Positions 8,446 through 17,806 are shown, numbered from the stretch's first letter. The stretch is 64,000 nt of DNA from Pseudalkalibacillus sp051842935 (GCF_051842935.1 NZ_JBPXRR010000001.1:1674001-1738000); one strand, 5' to 3'. Program-made: numbers and translations. The notes: generated by a model from the sequence alone, not told the origin.

Positions 8446-8473
8446 ATTATAGCGTAGATTAAAACAATCCCAA
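8446..8473 (-). promoter_or_regulatory. sigma-A type promoter of yqjP-yqjQ
   Basis: On the minus strand TTGGGA (8473-8468), a 16-base spacer and a perfect TATAAT (8451-8446) precede yqjP. The -35 element is a moderate match to TTGACA. Confidence 0.6.
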
Positions 8474-8487
8474 AGAAGGAGCAGGGA

Positions 8488-9084
8488 TTACATTTCTCTA
8501 TTCACGTCCTTATGGTGAATTGTCGGTTCAACTCGGTTCCAATAATTCCGTATGTTCGATCGGTGTAGATAGATAAGAAAAATGGTGAAGAAGATAAAAA
8601 ACACACCCGTTCTCCACTCGTTCATTTGCAAGCATAGGATGGTCAATGTGATGCCGATGGAAATGGACCCGAGAAATACGTAACGAGTCAGAAAGATGAC
8701 GAGAAAGAAAACACCATATGCGATGAGACTCCAAATAGGATTCCAGACGAGTAGTACACCTGCTGTCGGAGCGATCGCTTTTCCACCCTTGAACCCGTAA
8801 TAAATAGGAAAGCAATGCCCGATAACGGCCATCATCCCGATTGTTAGAGGTGAAACATCCACGTTAAAAAGCATAGGCAATGAAGCAGCAAACAGTCCTT
8901 TTGAAACATCCCCAACAGCCACCAGGATTGCGGTCTTTTTACCAAATGTGCGGAAAGTATTGGTTGCCCCTGCATTTCCACTTCCTTGCGTTCGAACATC
9001 AACACCATGCCATCGTTTACCGATCCAAATTGAAAAACTGAACGAACCGATCAAGTAGCTGACTATGAGTAAAATCCAAGCCAT
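8488..9084 (-). CDS. plsY: acyl-phosphate:glycerol-3-phosphate acyltransferase PlsY
   Basis: A 198-residue integral membrane enzyme making lysophosphatidic acid from acyl-phosphate and glycerol-3-phosphate, the first step of phospholipid synthesis in Gram-positive bacteria. The three family motifs are present: GSGNAGATNTFRTFG near residues 35-49, the GFKGGKAIAPTAG phosphate-binding loop near 98-110, and the late LHRSNI segment. Five hydrophobic spans fit the family. AAGGGG precedes the ATG. It appears to stand alone. Confidence 0.9.
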   Translation of the reverse strand: MAWILLIVSYLIGSFSFSIWIGKRWHGVDVRTQGSGNAGATNTFRTFGKKTAILVAVGDVSKGLFAASLPMLFNVDVSPLTIGMMAVIGHCFPIYYGFKGGKAIAPTAGVLLVWNPIWSLIAYGVFFLVIFLTRYVFLGSISIGITLTILCLQMNEWRTGVFFIFFTIFLIYLHRSNIRNYWNRVEPTIHHKDVNREM

Positions 9085-9193
9085 CCCCTATCGCCCCTTT
9101 ACATCCCCTTTTTCAACTGTGCATTTTCTATTTTGTCATTATTTTCATTATATACGACTTAAGTGCTTCCCTCTATACCGATCATGTAACAAG

Positions 9194-9232
9194 AAAAAAC
9201 ACAGGCGATTTCTAATGTGAAAGCACCTGTGT
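9194..9232 (-). terminator. terminator of the RocB-type peptidase gene
   Basis: ACACAGG at 9199-9205 pairs with CCTGTGT at 9226-9232, extended inward with two imperfect pairs, and the minus strand runs into six T. It follows the rocB-like stop codon within ten bases. Confidence 0.75.
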
Positions 9233-9241
9233 TCTTATAAG

Positions 9242-10864
9242 TCATTTATTTTTCAATAGCTTGGAAATCGCGACGGGCAGCATGTCGTGAAATACGCCAA
9301 AGGAATAATCGATGTTCAATCGTTCCGTCCATTTATGGGCATCCCGACCTTGAGGTCCGAGATTCATGACAGGAATCTTCAACTGTTGCAGTTCATCCAA
9401 CGGGAAACGGTATCCGTTTTGGAAAAGGGGCATGTTCCGAAACAACGGCTTCAACCCTTCGACTGATTGAGAAAGGCTTGTAAAGCTCAAGTCTGAGAGC
9501 CCCGCAAAGTAATTTTGCTCTTTCAAAACGACATTATGCTTCGTTTCCGCATACTCGATCATCTCACGGACAACCTGCTTGATGAATGGATTTTTCCGGG
9601 ATGAAACTGCAGGATAGAATGGCGGACTGTAAAACAAGACGATCATCGGCCCTTCATCCTTACAAAGCGACGCAAGGTCATAAACGAGACGGGTGGAAAG
9701 ATCGCGGTCACCGAGTACCTTGTAGTTGGCCGCAATGTATGCCTGACGCCGGACGATTTCTGCTTCACCGTATTGTTGGATCGCTTTTTCCAATAAATCC
9801 TGATAGGTAAAAACGGATATGTGATGTTCCAATGGTTCAAACGATTCCCATTGGGTGAATGTCATCGCATGATTGTAGAGATGCCTTTCAATTCGTTTCG
9901 CCACCTTTGAGGCAAGTGACAACAAATCTTTATTGATCTCAGACACCGACCGATCCATGACCATCAAATTGTACATCGTGACCGCAACGTGTGGGATCTG
10001 CACAGAATACTCTTCCTTCAAATCTTTCTGCATCAAATTGGTCGGAGGTGGCGTCACTTCACCGTCAATCGACTCACAAAAATCGGTATTCAGCTCAAGC
10101 TCCTTGGTGAGCTCGGAAACCATGTAATTGGCATTGATGCCTGAGAATGGCTCACCGACATGCGTTTCCATACCATAGCACAAGAATCCAGGCAACAATT
10201 TTCCAATTGAACCGGTATAGACGTACTGATTCGTGTCACCTGGATAACGCGTGAAGACCGGCTCTGAGTTCAAACACGCTTTATATTCAAGATCGTGCAA
10301 TTGAGACATCTCCAGAAGGACTTCCACCGCTTCCATCATCCCGGTGGAATTGGCTTCTTCATCCGGGACGGTAAGAAGTAGCAAATTGCCATCAAATTCA
10401 CCTTGAGTGGCTTTTTCAATCATGGACATTTGAAGCGTAAGTCCCGCTTTCATATCCATCGAGCCTCTCCCGAACAGCCATTCCGATTCCTTCAAGTCCT
10501 CTTGGACGAGGTCAGGTAATTCATCTATATTCGCAAGAAACTCCTGCGTCAATTCTTTCGGGCGGAATGCGAGGTTCTTCCATTCCCCGTAGTCTTCCAC
10601 ATCCACAACATCGAAGTGGCTGATCAAAACGACCGTTTCCTTCTTATTGCCGTTCCGGACAAACGCTGTGACGAACTTACGGCCATCACTTGTCGGGTGG
10701 ATTTGCAAATCCTCAGGATGCTCCTGGAAATAATCCAAGTCGTTCAACTGCATATGGATGAATTCACTGATTGCAAGCTCCGCTTCAGATCCCGTAATAC
10801 TCGGAAACTCAATCAGGTGACATAGCAATTCTTTCAGACTCTCTTTATCCTGCCACTTCTTCAT
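9242..10864 (-). CDS. rocB: M20-family peptidase of the RocB type
   Basis: A 540-residue member of the M20/M28 metallopeptidase group, close in length to B. subtilis RocB (linked to arginine utilisation, biochemical role unproven). Metal and catalytic segments visible: SHFDVVD near residue 84, GRGSMDMKAG near 133, PDEEANSTG near 166, and the final GPQGRDAHKWTERL. GGAGTGAG precedes the ATG. No other arginine catabolism genes and no sigma-54 promoter were found nearby, so the roc regulation known in B. subtilis is not evident here. Confidence 0.82.
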   Translation of the reverse strand: MKKWQDKESLKELLCHLIEFPSITGSEAELAISEFIHMQLNDLDYFQEHPEDLQIHPTSDGRKFVTAFVRNGNKKETVVLISHFDVVDVEDYGEWKNLAFRPKELTQEFLANIDELPDLVQEDLKESEWLFGRGSMDMKAGLTLQMSMIEKATQGEFDGNLLLLTVPDEEANSTGMMEAVEVLLEMSQLHDLEYKACLNSEPVFTRYPGDTNQYVYTGSIGKLLPGFLCYGMETHVGEPFSGINANYMVSELTKELELNTDFCESIDGEVTPPPTNLMQKDLKEEYSVQIPHVAVTMYNLMVMDRSVSEINKDLLSLASKVAKRIERHLYNHAMTFTQWESFEPLEHHISVFTYQDLLEKAIQQYGEAEIVRRQAYIAANYKVLGDRDLSTRLVYDLASLCKDEGPMIVLFYSPPFYPAVSSRKNPFIKQVVREMIEYAETKHNVVLKEQNYFAGLSDLSFTSLSQSVEGLKPLFRNMPLFQNGYRFPLDELQQLKIPVMNLGPQGRDAHKWTERLNIDYSFGVFHDMLPVAISKLLKNK

Positions 10865-11112
10865 AGATGCCTCACTCCTATATTAAAAATATGTCGAAAT
10901 TTGTATGTGTAATAGTAAGATTTCGGCGGATGACGTCGAATTCCTTTCTATAGTAAAAAAACTTTCGGATGAAGAAGAGTGACCATTTCGGGCTGGATCT
11001 ACGCACTGGAGGTTCACTTGTGTATACTATATAAATAATGCTAAATTACTGATTAGAGAATACATTTTTCCAGAAAAAAATGGGACATCACACCATTCAA
11101 GGAGAGATTGGT

Positions 11113-11904
11113 TTGACCTATATTTTCGCACACCGTGGTGCGAGTAAGTACGCACCTGAAAATTCTATGGCTGCTTTTCGAAAGGCATATGAACTGAAAG
11201 CGGACGGCATCGAACTTGACGTCCAGCTGACGAAAGATAAAGTACCTGTCATCATCCATGATGAATCGCTGAAACGTACGACTGGCGTCAAAGGATTCGT
11301 CGGTGAGTATACATTTGAGGAATTGAGATGTCTGGATGCCGGCAAATGGTTTTCGAAAAAATTCAAAGGTGAGAGAATTCCTTCCCTTGAAGAGTTCCTC
11401 ATCTGGATGAAACCGACTAACCTTTTACTGAACATCGAATTCAAAAACAATATCCTACCATATTACGGTATGGAAAAAATCGTGTATGATCTCGTGAAGA
11501 TGCATGGTCTTCAGGACCGACTCATCTATTCCTCATTTAATCATTACAGTCTGAAGGAAATGAAAAATCTGGACCCTTCAGTGGATGTTGCGCCACTCTA
11601 TTCCAATGGATTGTACGAACCATGGAAGTATGTGCAGCAGCTGCCTGCCTACAGTGCCCATCCAAGTTGGCGGACGTTGAACCAAACGATCTTGAACGGT
11701 TTTAAAAATGCTGGCATCAAAGTCCGTCCTTATACGATCAACGATCCGAAGAGAATGAAATGGTTGTTCGAAAATGAAGTGGAAGCGATCGTCACTGACA
11801 TCCCGGATGTTGCACGGGCTGTAAAAGCTGGAACACATTCCACGAAAGGTAAGAAAGTCATAAATGCACTGCAAAAAATCAATTTGAAAAGCTGGCGATC
11901 ATGA
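11113..11904 (+). CDS. glycerophosphodiester phosphodiesterase (YqiK-like)
   Basis: A 263-residue GDPD-family enzyme hydrolysing glycerophosphodiesters to glycerol-3-phosphate and an alcohol. FAHRGASKYAPENSMAAF at the N-terminus holds the catalytic HRG, followed by ELDVQLTKD and VIIHDE with the metal ligands and second catalytic His, and TDIPD near the end. No signal peptide is seen, so it is probably cytoplasmic. The start is TTG at 11113, chosen because AAGGAGAG lies six bases upstream; a longer frame from 11080 lacks a ribosome site. Confidence 0.85.
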   Translation: MTYIFAHRGASKYAPENSMAAFRKAYELKADGIELDVQLTKDKVPVIIHDESLKRTTGVKGFVGEYTFEELRCLDAGKWFSKKFKGERIPSLEEFLIWMKPTNLLLNIEFKNNILPYYGMEKIVYDLVKMHGLQDRLIYSSFNHYSLKEMKNLDPSVDVAPLYSNGLYEPWKYVQQLPAYSAHPSWRTLNQTILNGFKNAGIKVRPYTINDPKRMKWLFENEVEAIVTDIPDVARAVKAGTHSTKGKKVINALQKINLKSWRS

Positions 11905-11920
11905 TCGTCAGCTTTTTTTA
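11886..11920 (+). terminator. terminator of the glycerophosphodiesterase gene
   Basis: AAAGCTG-CGATC pairs with GATCG-CAGCTTT around a two-base loop, followed by seven T. The stem includes the stop codon of the gene. Confidence 0.85.
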
Positions 11921-12006
11921 CTTGTTTAAAGGATGAGCATATAAGAGATGTTCCCGCATGTCCTTGTGATAAACTTAACGAAACATAGATAATAGGAGTG
12001 GAGTGC

Positions 12007-13023
12007 ATGAGCAGAAAGCTATTTGAACCGTTCGCTATTAAAGATGTCACATTGAAAAATAGGATCGTCATGTCACCGATGTGCATGTATTCTTGTGAAG
12101 CAGAGGATGGACAGGTGACGAATTGGCATAAGACGCATTATACGAGCCGTGCAGTCGGACAGGTCGGCTTGATTGTATTGGAAGCGACAGCCGTCCATAC
12201 GCAAGGTCGGATTTCGATGCAAGACCTTGGCATTTGGGATGACAGTCATGTTGATGGACTGCGAACATTGACCGAAATGATACACGAACAGGATGCGAAA
12301 GTCGGTATCCAGCTCGCACATGCTGGACGGAAGGCGATTGTAGAAGGACCGATCTATTCCTCCTCCCCTTTACCGTTCAATGATGATATGGAAGTACCGA
12401 ATGAAATGACAATCGAACAAATCGAAGAAACGGTTGAAGACTTCCGCTTGGCTGCGAGAAGAAGTAAGGAAGCTGGCATTGATGTCATTGAACTGCATGG
12501 TGCGCATGGATATTTGATCAATCAATTCTTATCTCCGTTGATCAATCAACGGACTGACCGTTATGGGGGATCCAAGGAAAAGCGATTCAATTTCCTGAAA
12601 GAAATCATTGAAGCTGTGAATACAGTATGGGATGGACCACTCTTCGTTCGGATTTCAGCGAATGACTATAATAACGAAGGATATTCCGTTCAGGATTATG
12701 TGGAATACGCACAGTGGATGAAGGAGCTAGGAGTCGATCTGATCGACTGCAGTTCTGGAGGTGTCGTACCTGCTAAGATCAAGCCTTATCCGGGTTATCA
12801 AGTCCAATATGCCGAAGCGTTAAAAAAGGAAGCGGGAATTGCCACAGGTGCGGTTGGAATGATCACCTCCCCTCTTCATGCAGAAGCGATTTTGCAGAAT
12901 GACCGGGCTGATTTAATTTTCCTCGCAAGAGAATTGTTGCGAGATCCTTATTGGCCACGAAGAGCCGCGATTGAACTGAAGACCGAAATCGAATCACCGA
13001 GACAGTACGAGCGAGGTTGGTAG
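12007..13023 (+). CDS. namA: NADPH dehydrogenase NamA (old yellow enzyme, YqjM)
   Basis: A 338-residue FMN flavoenzyme reducing activated C=C bonds of enals, enones and nitro compounds with NADPH. It has exactly the length of B. subtilis YqjM and shares its hallmark residues: Cys26 and Tyr28 in MSPMCMYS, the substrate-binding histidines in ELHGAHGYL (164 and 167 in YqjM numbering) and the arginine finger Arg336 at the C-terminus (YERGW). ATG 12007 is preferred over the GTG at 11998 because GGAGTGGAG is correctly spaced for it. The gene stands alone. Confidence 0.93.
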   Translation: MSRKLFEPFAIKDVTLKNRIVMSPMCMYSCEAEDGQVTNWHKTHYTSRAVGQVGLIVLEATAVHTQGRISMQDLGIWDDSHVDGLRTLTEMIHEQDAKVGIQLAHAGRKAIVEGPIYSSSPLPFNDDMEVPNEMTIEQIEETVEDFRLAARRSKEAGIDVIELHGAHGYLINQFLSPLINQRTDRYGGSKEKRFNFLKEIIEAVNTVWDGPLFVRISANDYNNEGYSVQDYVEYAQWMKELGVDLIDCSSGGVVPAKIKPYPGYQVQYAEALKKEAGIATGAVGMITSPLHAEAILQNDRADLIFLARELLRDPYWPRRAAIELKTEIESPRQYERGW

Positions 13024-13035
13024 AGTGGTTTAAGC

Positions 13036-13138
13036 GCCATTCATTACCGTTGTGAGGGTATTTTCCTTTTCATAGGGATGAATAGCCTCTATTCGTTACC
13101 ATCATGAAGGATTTTTTTCTTTATAGGGATGAATAGCC
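13036..13138. repeat. 52-bp palindromic repeat, two tandem units
   Basis: Two units with a 52-base period (ATTCATTACC at 13039 and ATTCGTTACC at 13091), each ending in ATAGGGATGAATAG. Reversed and complemented, they match three units at 26844-26996. Each unit's ends are inverted copies (CTATTCAT against ATGAATAG), so a transcript could fold into a hairpin. The units lie between namA and the terminator of the MoxR operon and contain no gene. Confidence 0.8.
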
Positions 13139-13145
13139 ATATCAT

Positions 13146-13181
13146 ATGAAAAAGATCGACTCAGTTATCGAGTCGATCTTT
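13146..13181 (-). terminator. terminator of the MoxR/DUF58 operon
   Basis: AAAGATCGACTC at 13151-13162 pairs perfectly with GAGTCGATCTTT at 13170-13181; five T follow on the minus strand. The stop codon of the last gene is inside the stem. Confidence 0.88.
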
Positions 13182-14405
13182 CCTTTTTTGCTCTTTCTTT
13201 CTCATTTTGTGTTGTGCTTTCGCCCATTTCAGCAGTTCGTCAATGGAATGGACGTAACGTCCTTCTTCTTCAGCTGTAACATTTTGCTCTCCATATCGGA
13301 CTCTCTGATATATACGGTTAATCTCAACGGAAAGCTCATCTGGAGCTTCCACTCGATCAAGCCATTCCAGTACCGCTTCACTAGACCTTCTTCCAGAATC
13401 ATACGAAGACATTTTCTTTTCAAGTCGGAATAGCTGTTTTCTGATCTTATTGTCAGGTGCTTTTACTTTTCCACCAAAGTAATTCTTCGGTACGTCTTCC
13501 TCAAAAATAACGCTTTTTTCATGCATCCCATCAAATGCAAACCGGTCCAACTTCATCATTCTTCTCTTGTACAACTTGATTCCAAACCAGATCAATCCTG
13601 CAATGATCAGTATGACAAGCATATACGTGAACCATTCGTTTTGATTGTTGTCATTAATCAGTTTCTTCAATTCCTCATTCTGCTCTAAGCTCGTTTCATT
13701 ATCTTCCGCAGCTTCTTGATCAATTTCTCTTTCGTTCAACAATCTCTCAAAAGCACCGAAAACGAAGCTTAAAGGATAATAGAAGATGACCGCAAAGGCT
13801 GCAGCGAAACCTTTCAATATGAACATAGCTGCTGATTTGATGAAAGGATAGAATGCAGCTATCAGAGCAGTCCCACCAATGATCAGTAACGCAAACCTCG
13901 ATATCCAATTGTTCACGACTGTATTCGGGTTACTCTGAATATAACGATTGATCCGTGTGAGCGTGAACAGGATCGTCTGCAAGAATAGCAACCCTAACAC
14001 GATTGGAACCGCTGCATTATTCGCATACAAGAAAAGGAACAAAAGACCGGACACGATTGAAAACAGCAGCATGATTGCTTCTTGCCCCAGGTCTTCATCA
14101 AAATAATGACTCGTGAAACGCCATCCCACAAAAGCGGTCGTGACAATTAAAATGAACATATCGATCTGAAGCAACCAGCCTATTCCGATAATGACCGGCA
14201 ACGCAAGCAAAATCTTACCGACAGTCGCAGAGATCCTCGGCAACAAGAGCTCGAACAGAAGCCCGGCAATTACCATCAACGCGAAAACTTGTAAATATTG
14301 ATTTTCTTTGTAAGGAGCAAATGCCCATACGGACATGATCAGGAGGAATGTCATATCCACCGAATAGTGAAGCCATCTGGAAAGGAATCGATTTGAAATC
14401 TTCAT
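13161..14405 (-). CDS. membrane protein with cytoplasmic tail, partner of DUF58/MoxR
   Basis: A 414-residue protein: roughly seven N-terminal membrane spans (residues 15-220), a charged linker rich in Glu/Asn (about 225-260), a further span near 262-282 and a basic, soluble C-terminal region with a DUF4129-like character (RLEKKMSSYDSGRRSSEAVLEWL). No transglutaminase Cys-His-Asp core is visible, although the gene occupies the place where such a protein (YebA type) follows MoxR and DUF58 in many Bacilli. It overlaps the DUF58 gene by four bases. Function unknown; cell-surface or protease-related roles have been suggested for such operons. Confidence 0.7.
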   Translation of the reverse strand: MKISNRFLSRWLHYSVDMTFLLIMSVWAFAPYKENQYLQVFALMVIAGLLFELLLPRISATVGKILLALPVIIGIGWLLQIDMFILIVTTAFVGWRFTSHYFDEDLGQEAIMLLFSIVSGLLFLFLYANNAAVPIVLGLLFLQTILFTLTRINRYIQSNPNTVVNNWISRFALLIIGGTALIAAFYPFIKSAAMFILKGFAAAFAVIFYYPLSFVFGAFERLLNEREIDQEAAEDNETSLEQNEELKKLINDNNQNEWFTYMLVILIIAGLIWFGIKLYKRRMMKLDRFAFDGMHEKSVIFEEDVPKNYFGGKVKAPDNKIRKQLFRLEKKMSSYDSGRRSSEAVLEWLDRVEAPDELSVEINRIYQRVRYGEQNVTAEEEGRYVHSIDELLKWAKAQHKMRKKEQKRKDRLDN

Positions 14406-15610
14406 GATGTCGCCCTCCTTGTTTCCATTCTTTCAAGGCTGGCAGACTCTCCATCTAACTGCACATGGAATACATCCATCCCTTTCTTTTTCCACCGATC
14501 GTAATAAAAGTCATCTGACGATCGATCGCCTAGAACGATGACAGAAGTTGAATCGGACTCCCAGCTGTCGTACATGCTTAATAGCCTGTGCATCGGCACC
14601 CGTACACTGTTGATATTCATCCGGGAAAGAAGCTCCAACGCTCTCATCAAATGCGGTTTTCCTTCTCCTTTTTCCAGGTGAAGATAGGGCACTCTCCCTT
14701 TCGTCCGGATATTCACATACATATCAAACGGAATGTTATGTTGGGTGGCATACTGGCACAAATATGCTGCATGACTGATCTGTTTCTCTGAAACTTCCAA
14801 TTCTCCATATTCAGAAATGAGTGCACTGCTTACATTGATGTTCAATAGGATCGTCCACGATTGAGACAGTGTCTTTTCATAGATTTTCGTTTGAAGCTCA
14901 TTCATTCGGGCTGACGCTTTCCAATGAATCCGTTGGAACGAATCGCCTGGCTCATATTCTCTCGTTCCGATCACAAGACTCTGATCCTCATATAATGACA
15001 ATGGCACGGCCCTGTCACCCTGTTTCAGCTGGTCCAGTTTATGAATTCCCTTCACAGGCACAGGTGTCGGATAGACGATGAACTCTGTCCGGACAAGTCG
15101 ATCGTTCAACAACTGATATTGTTCAAGATTCAAAGGATCGCTGATATGCAGTTCGAAGCTAGAAATCTTCGCAACGCCGCGTTTCAATGCCACGACTGGA
15201 ATTTGGACAGTCTTCGTCTCTTTCGGTTGGAAGACAAGTGGCAAAGTAAATATGTTATAGCCTTTTCGTTCATCCCTCGGTTTGAATTCTCCTAGACTCA
15301 CTTCTTTATTCATCGAAAATACGAGGTTGCTCTGGAGTACCGGTAATCGACTCCGGTTGGTCATCGTCAGATGCCACACTTCCTCATCGTCCGGAAACAT
15401 CCGATACACCTGTTTCTTATTCAAAAACTGTATTTTATCGGTGATCGTTTTCAAATATTTTGTTGATAGAAAAAGACTTAATGTAATCAGCACACCCACC
15501 ATGAACAAAAAACGGGATTTACTATAGAAGGATACGATCATGGTAATGATGGAAAACAAATACAAAAACTTTTGTGTTTTCCCTGTGTGGATCATTATCC
15601 GCCAGTTCAT
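14402..15610 (-). CDS. DUF58 domain protein (YeaD-like)
   Basis: A 402-residue protein with two N-terminal membrane spans (about residues 10-50) followed by a beta-rich region and the DUF58 core, recognisable by the segment REYEPGDSFQRIHWKASAR near residues 215-233. DUF58 proteins resemble von Willebrand factor A domains and pair with MoxR ATPases. Four-base overlaps at both ends show tight coupling with the MoxR gene upstream and the membrane protein downstream. The molecular role is not established. Confidence 0.85.
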   Translation of the reverse strand: MNWRIMIHTGKTQKFLYLFSIITMIVSFYSKSRFLFMVGVLITLSLFLSTKYLKTITDKIQFLNKKQVYRMFPDDEEVWHLTMTNRSRLPVLQSNLVFSMNKEVSLGEFKPRDERKGYNIFTLPLVFQPKETKTVQIPVVALKRGVAKISSFELHISDPLNLEQYQLLNDRLVRTEFIVYPTPVPVKGIHKLDQLKQGDRAVPLSLYEDQSLVIGTREYEPGDSFQRIHWKASARMNELQTKIYEKTLSQSWTILLNINVSSALISEYGELEVSEKQISHAAYLCQYATQHNIPFDMYVNIRTKGRVPYLHLEKGEGKPHLMRALELLSRMNINSVRVPMHRLLSMYDSWESDSTSVIVLGDRSSDDFYYDRWKKKGMDVFHVQLDGESASLERMETRRATS

Positions 15611-16557
15611 TCTCTTACCGCTCCAGCTTCGACTGGTACCTCGACTTCTTCAAGAATGGTTTCGATCACCTGAATAGAGGTCTTCCTCAATTCACCGTCC
15701 AATGATAATACGATTCTGTGTGCAAGGACAGCCGTTGCAAGCTTTTTAACATCACCAGGGATGACATACTCCCGGTCCTGAAGCCATGCATAAGCTTGTA
15801 AGGCACGCATGAAGGCGAGGGTTCCCCTTGGACTCACACCGACCTCGATGTACTTGGAGTTCCGAGTTTCGTTGATGATGTTCAGGATATACTGCTCGAT
15901 ATCTGTACTGACGTGAACCTGTTTGATCATGGTTTGCATCTGGATGATGTCATCCGTCGTAAACACAGGCTTGAGGAGTTCAATCGGTTCCTGCTCGCGG
16001 TACGCCTGCATGATCATCTGTTCTTCTCTCAAAGTCGGATAACCGACTTTGATTTTAAGTAAAAACCGGTCCAATTGAGCTTCAGGCAATGGGAACGTCC
16101 CTTGTGATTCAATCGGATTTTGCGTCGCCAATACAATGAAAGGTACAGGTAAAAGTTCAGTGTATCCATCGATGGTCACCTGTCGCTCTTCCATCACTTC
16201 CAAAAGGCTTGATTGGGTCCTTGGAGTCGCTCGGTTGATTTCATCAGCCAGTAAAACGTTCGCCATGACAGGACCGTATCGCATTTCGAACTCTCTCGTT
16301 TTTGGATTCAAGTATTGAATGCCTGTCACATCGGACGGTAGCACATCTGGCGTAAATTGTACCCGTCGGAATGATCCGTCAATCGACTTTGCCAGGCTTT
16401 TCGCAAGCATCGTCTTCCCGGTACCTGGAACATCTTCCATCAACACGTGTCCTTTTGCGAGCAACGCGACCATCAACAGTTCGACGCTCTCCTCTTTCCC
16501 AATCAAAACTTTTCCAATCCCCTGCTTCAAATCATTCAGCTTCGTTCTCATTTCCAT
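15607..16557 (-). CDS. MoxR-type AAA+ ATPase (YeaC-like)
   Basis: A 316-residue AAA+ ATPase. Walker A is EDVPGTGKTMLAK near residues 37-49, Walker B is VLLADEINRA near 100-109, and sensor 1 is VLATQNPIE near 143-151. MoxR ATPases act as chaperones maturing or remodelling protein complexes together with VWA/DUF58 partners, and the next gene is such a partner. AAAGGGGG precedes the ATG. The start lies inside the end of dinB (26-base overlap), so it may share dinB transcripts. Confidence 0.9.
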   Translation of the reverse strand: MEMRTKLNDLKQGIGKVLIGKEESVELLMVALLAKGHVLMEDVPGTGKTMLAKSLAKSIDGSFRRVQFTPDVLPSDVTGIQYLNPKTREFEMRYGPVMANVLLADEINRATPRTQSSLLEVMEERQVTIDGYTELLPVPFIVLATQNPIESQGTFPLPEAQLDRFLLKIKVGYPTLREEQMIMQAYREQEPIELLKPVFTTDDIIQMQTMIKQVHVSTDIEQYILNIINETRNSKYIEVGVSPRGTLAFMRALQAYAWLQDREYVIPGDVKKLATAVLAHRIVLSLDGELRKTSIQVIETILEEVEVPVEAGAVRE

Positions 16558-17755
16558 TTTGTTGATCCCCCTTTTTCTCTACACCTCTTCTTATTGAATG
16601 ATCTCCATATTTTTTATGGAGATTGTTCATCGTGTCATACAGCTTTTCATCTTTACTATGATCTTTATATGTAAACAAATCCAGTTGCTGAGTGGCATGA
16701 CTTCTCTCTATGATCTGTGTTCCCGTTATGCCTAACAACCGGACAGGTTCTTCATTCCAATTTTGACGGAATAGAAGCATCGCAATGTCAAAAATCTCTT
16801 CTTTCTTGAAAACCGGATTTAACATCGTATGGCTTCTCGTAATCGTTTTCAGATCGGCATACCGGATCGTCAATTGGATCGAATTGGTCATTACATTTTT
16901 TCTTTTTAATCGTTGTTGAAGGGATTCTGAAAGCTCTCTCAAGACTTGGGAGGCTTGATCGATACGGAGCAGATCTTGAGGTAAGGTTGTGGAAGTTCCA
17001 ACAGACTTGAACTCACCGGAGGCTTCAGGATCAACAGGACGATCGTCGATTCCATTGGAGCGTTCCCATAGTTTTTGACCATTCTTTCCAAGCTGGAGCT
17101 TTACATCGTACGACTCTTTTTTCGCAAGGTCCCCGATCGTATAGACATCGATTTCATGAAATTTCTTCATCGTTTTCTTCCCGACACCATGCATTTCCTC
17201 TATCGGTAAAGGCCAAAGTTTATCTGCCAATTCCCTTTTACGAAGAATCGTTATTCCGAGTGGTTTTTTCATATCTGAAGCCATCTTCGCAAGAAACTTG
17301 TTCGGTGCAATCCCGATACTGCATGGCAGATGTTGTTCCTCTTGGAGCCGTTGTTGAATTTCTTTCGCTATTTGGACGGGTGAAAGATCACCTTGAAGAT
17401 CGGTGACGTCCATGTACCCTTCATCAATGGAAATCGGTTCCACTAATTCCGTATATTCGAATAGCAAATCAAACATCTTTTCCGAGGCCGCTCGATACTT
17501 TTCAAATGAGGGTGCCATGACGATCAAGTCCGGGCAATTCTTCTTCGCCTGCCAAACCGGCATGGTCGTTTTGACACCTTGTGCCCTCGCCTCGTAACTG
17601 CTCGTTACAACGATTCCGCGTCTTTCCTCCACATTCCCAGCAATGGCAAGGGGTTTCCCTCTTAGCTCTGGGTTCAGTGCACTCTCGACTGAGGCGTAAA
17701 AACTGTTCATATCGATATGAAAGATTATTCTTGCTGTATTTTCTTTTTTCAACAT
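16532..17755 (-). CDS. dinB: DNA polymerase IV, Y-family translesion polymerase
   Basis: A 407-residue error-prone polymerase. The palm begins with FHIDMNSFYASVE (catalytic Asp) and continues with SIDEGYMDVT (catalytic Asp-Glu); GIAPNKFLAKMASDMKKP is the usual fingers/thumb motif. Near the C-terminus QLDLF is a perfect sliding-clamp-binding motif. ATG 17755 fits GAGGTG and AAAGGG upstream better than the start 30 bases earlier. It corresponds to B. subtilis YqjH (PolYB1). The end overlaps the MoxR gene by 26 bases. Confidence 0.92.
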   Translation of the reverse strand: MLKKENTARIIFHIDMNSFYASVESALNPELRGKPLAIAGNVEERRGIVVTSSYEARAQGVKTTMPVWQAKKNCPDLIVMAPSFEKYRAASEKMFDLLFEYTELVEPISIDEGYMDVTDLQGDLSPVQIAKEIQQRLQEEQHLPCSIGIAPNKFLAKMASDMKKPLGITILRKRELADKLWPLPIEEMHGVGKKTMKKFHEIDVYTIGDLAKKESYDVKLQLGKNGQKLWERSNGIDDRPVDPEASGEFKSVGTSTTLPQDLLRIDQASQVLRELSESLQQRLKRKNVMTNSIQLTIRYADLKTITRSHTMLNPVFKKEEIFDIAMLLFRQNWNEEPVRLLGITGTQIIERSHATQQLDLFTYKDHSKDEKLYDTMNNLHKKYGDHSIRRGVEKKGDQQNGNENEAE

Positions 17756-17806
17756 GAACCCTTTCACCTCGAACAAAATCGTCAAAATTATTATAGTAAG
17801 AATATT

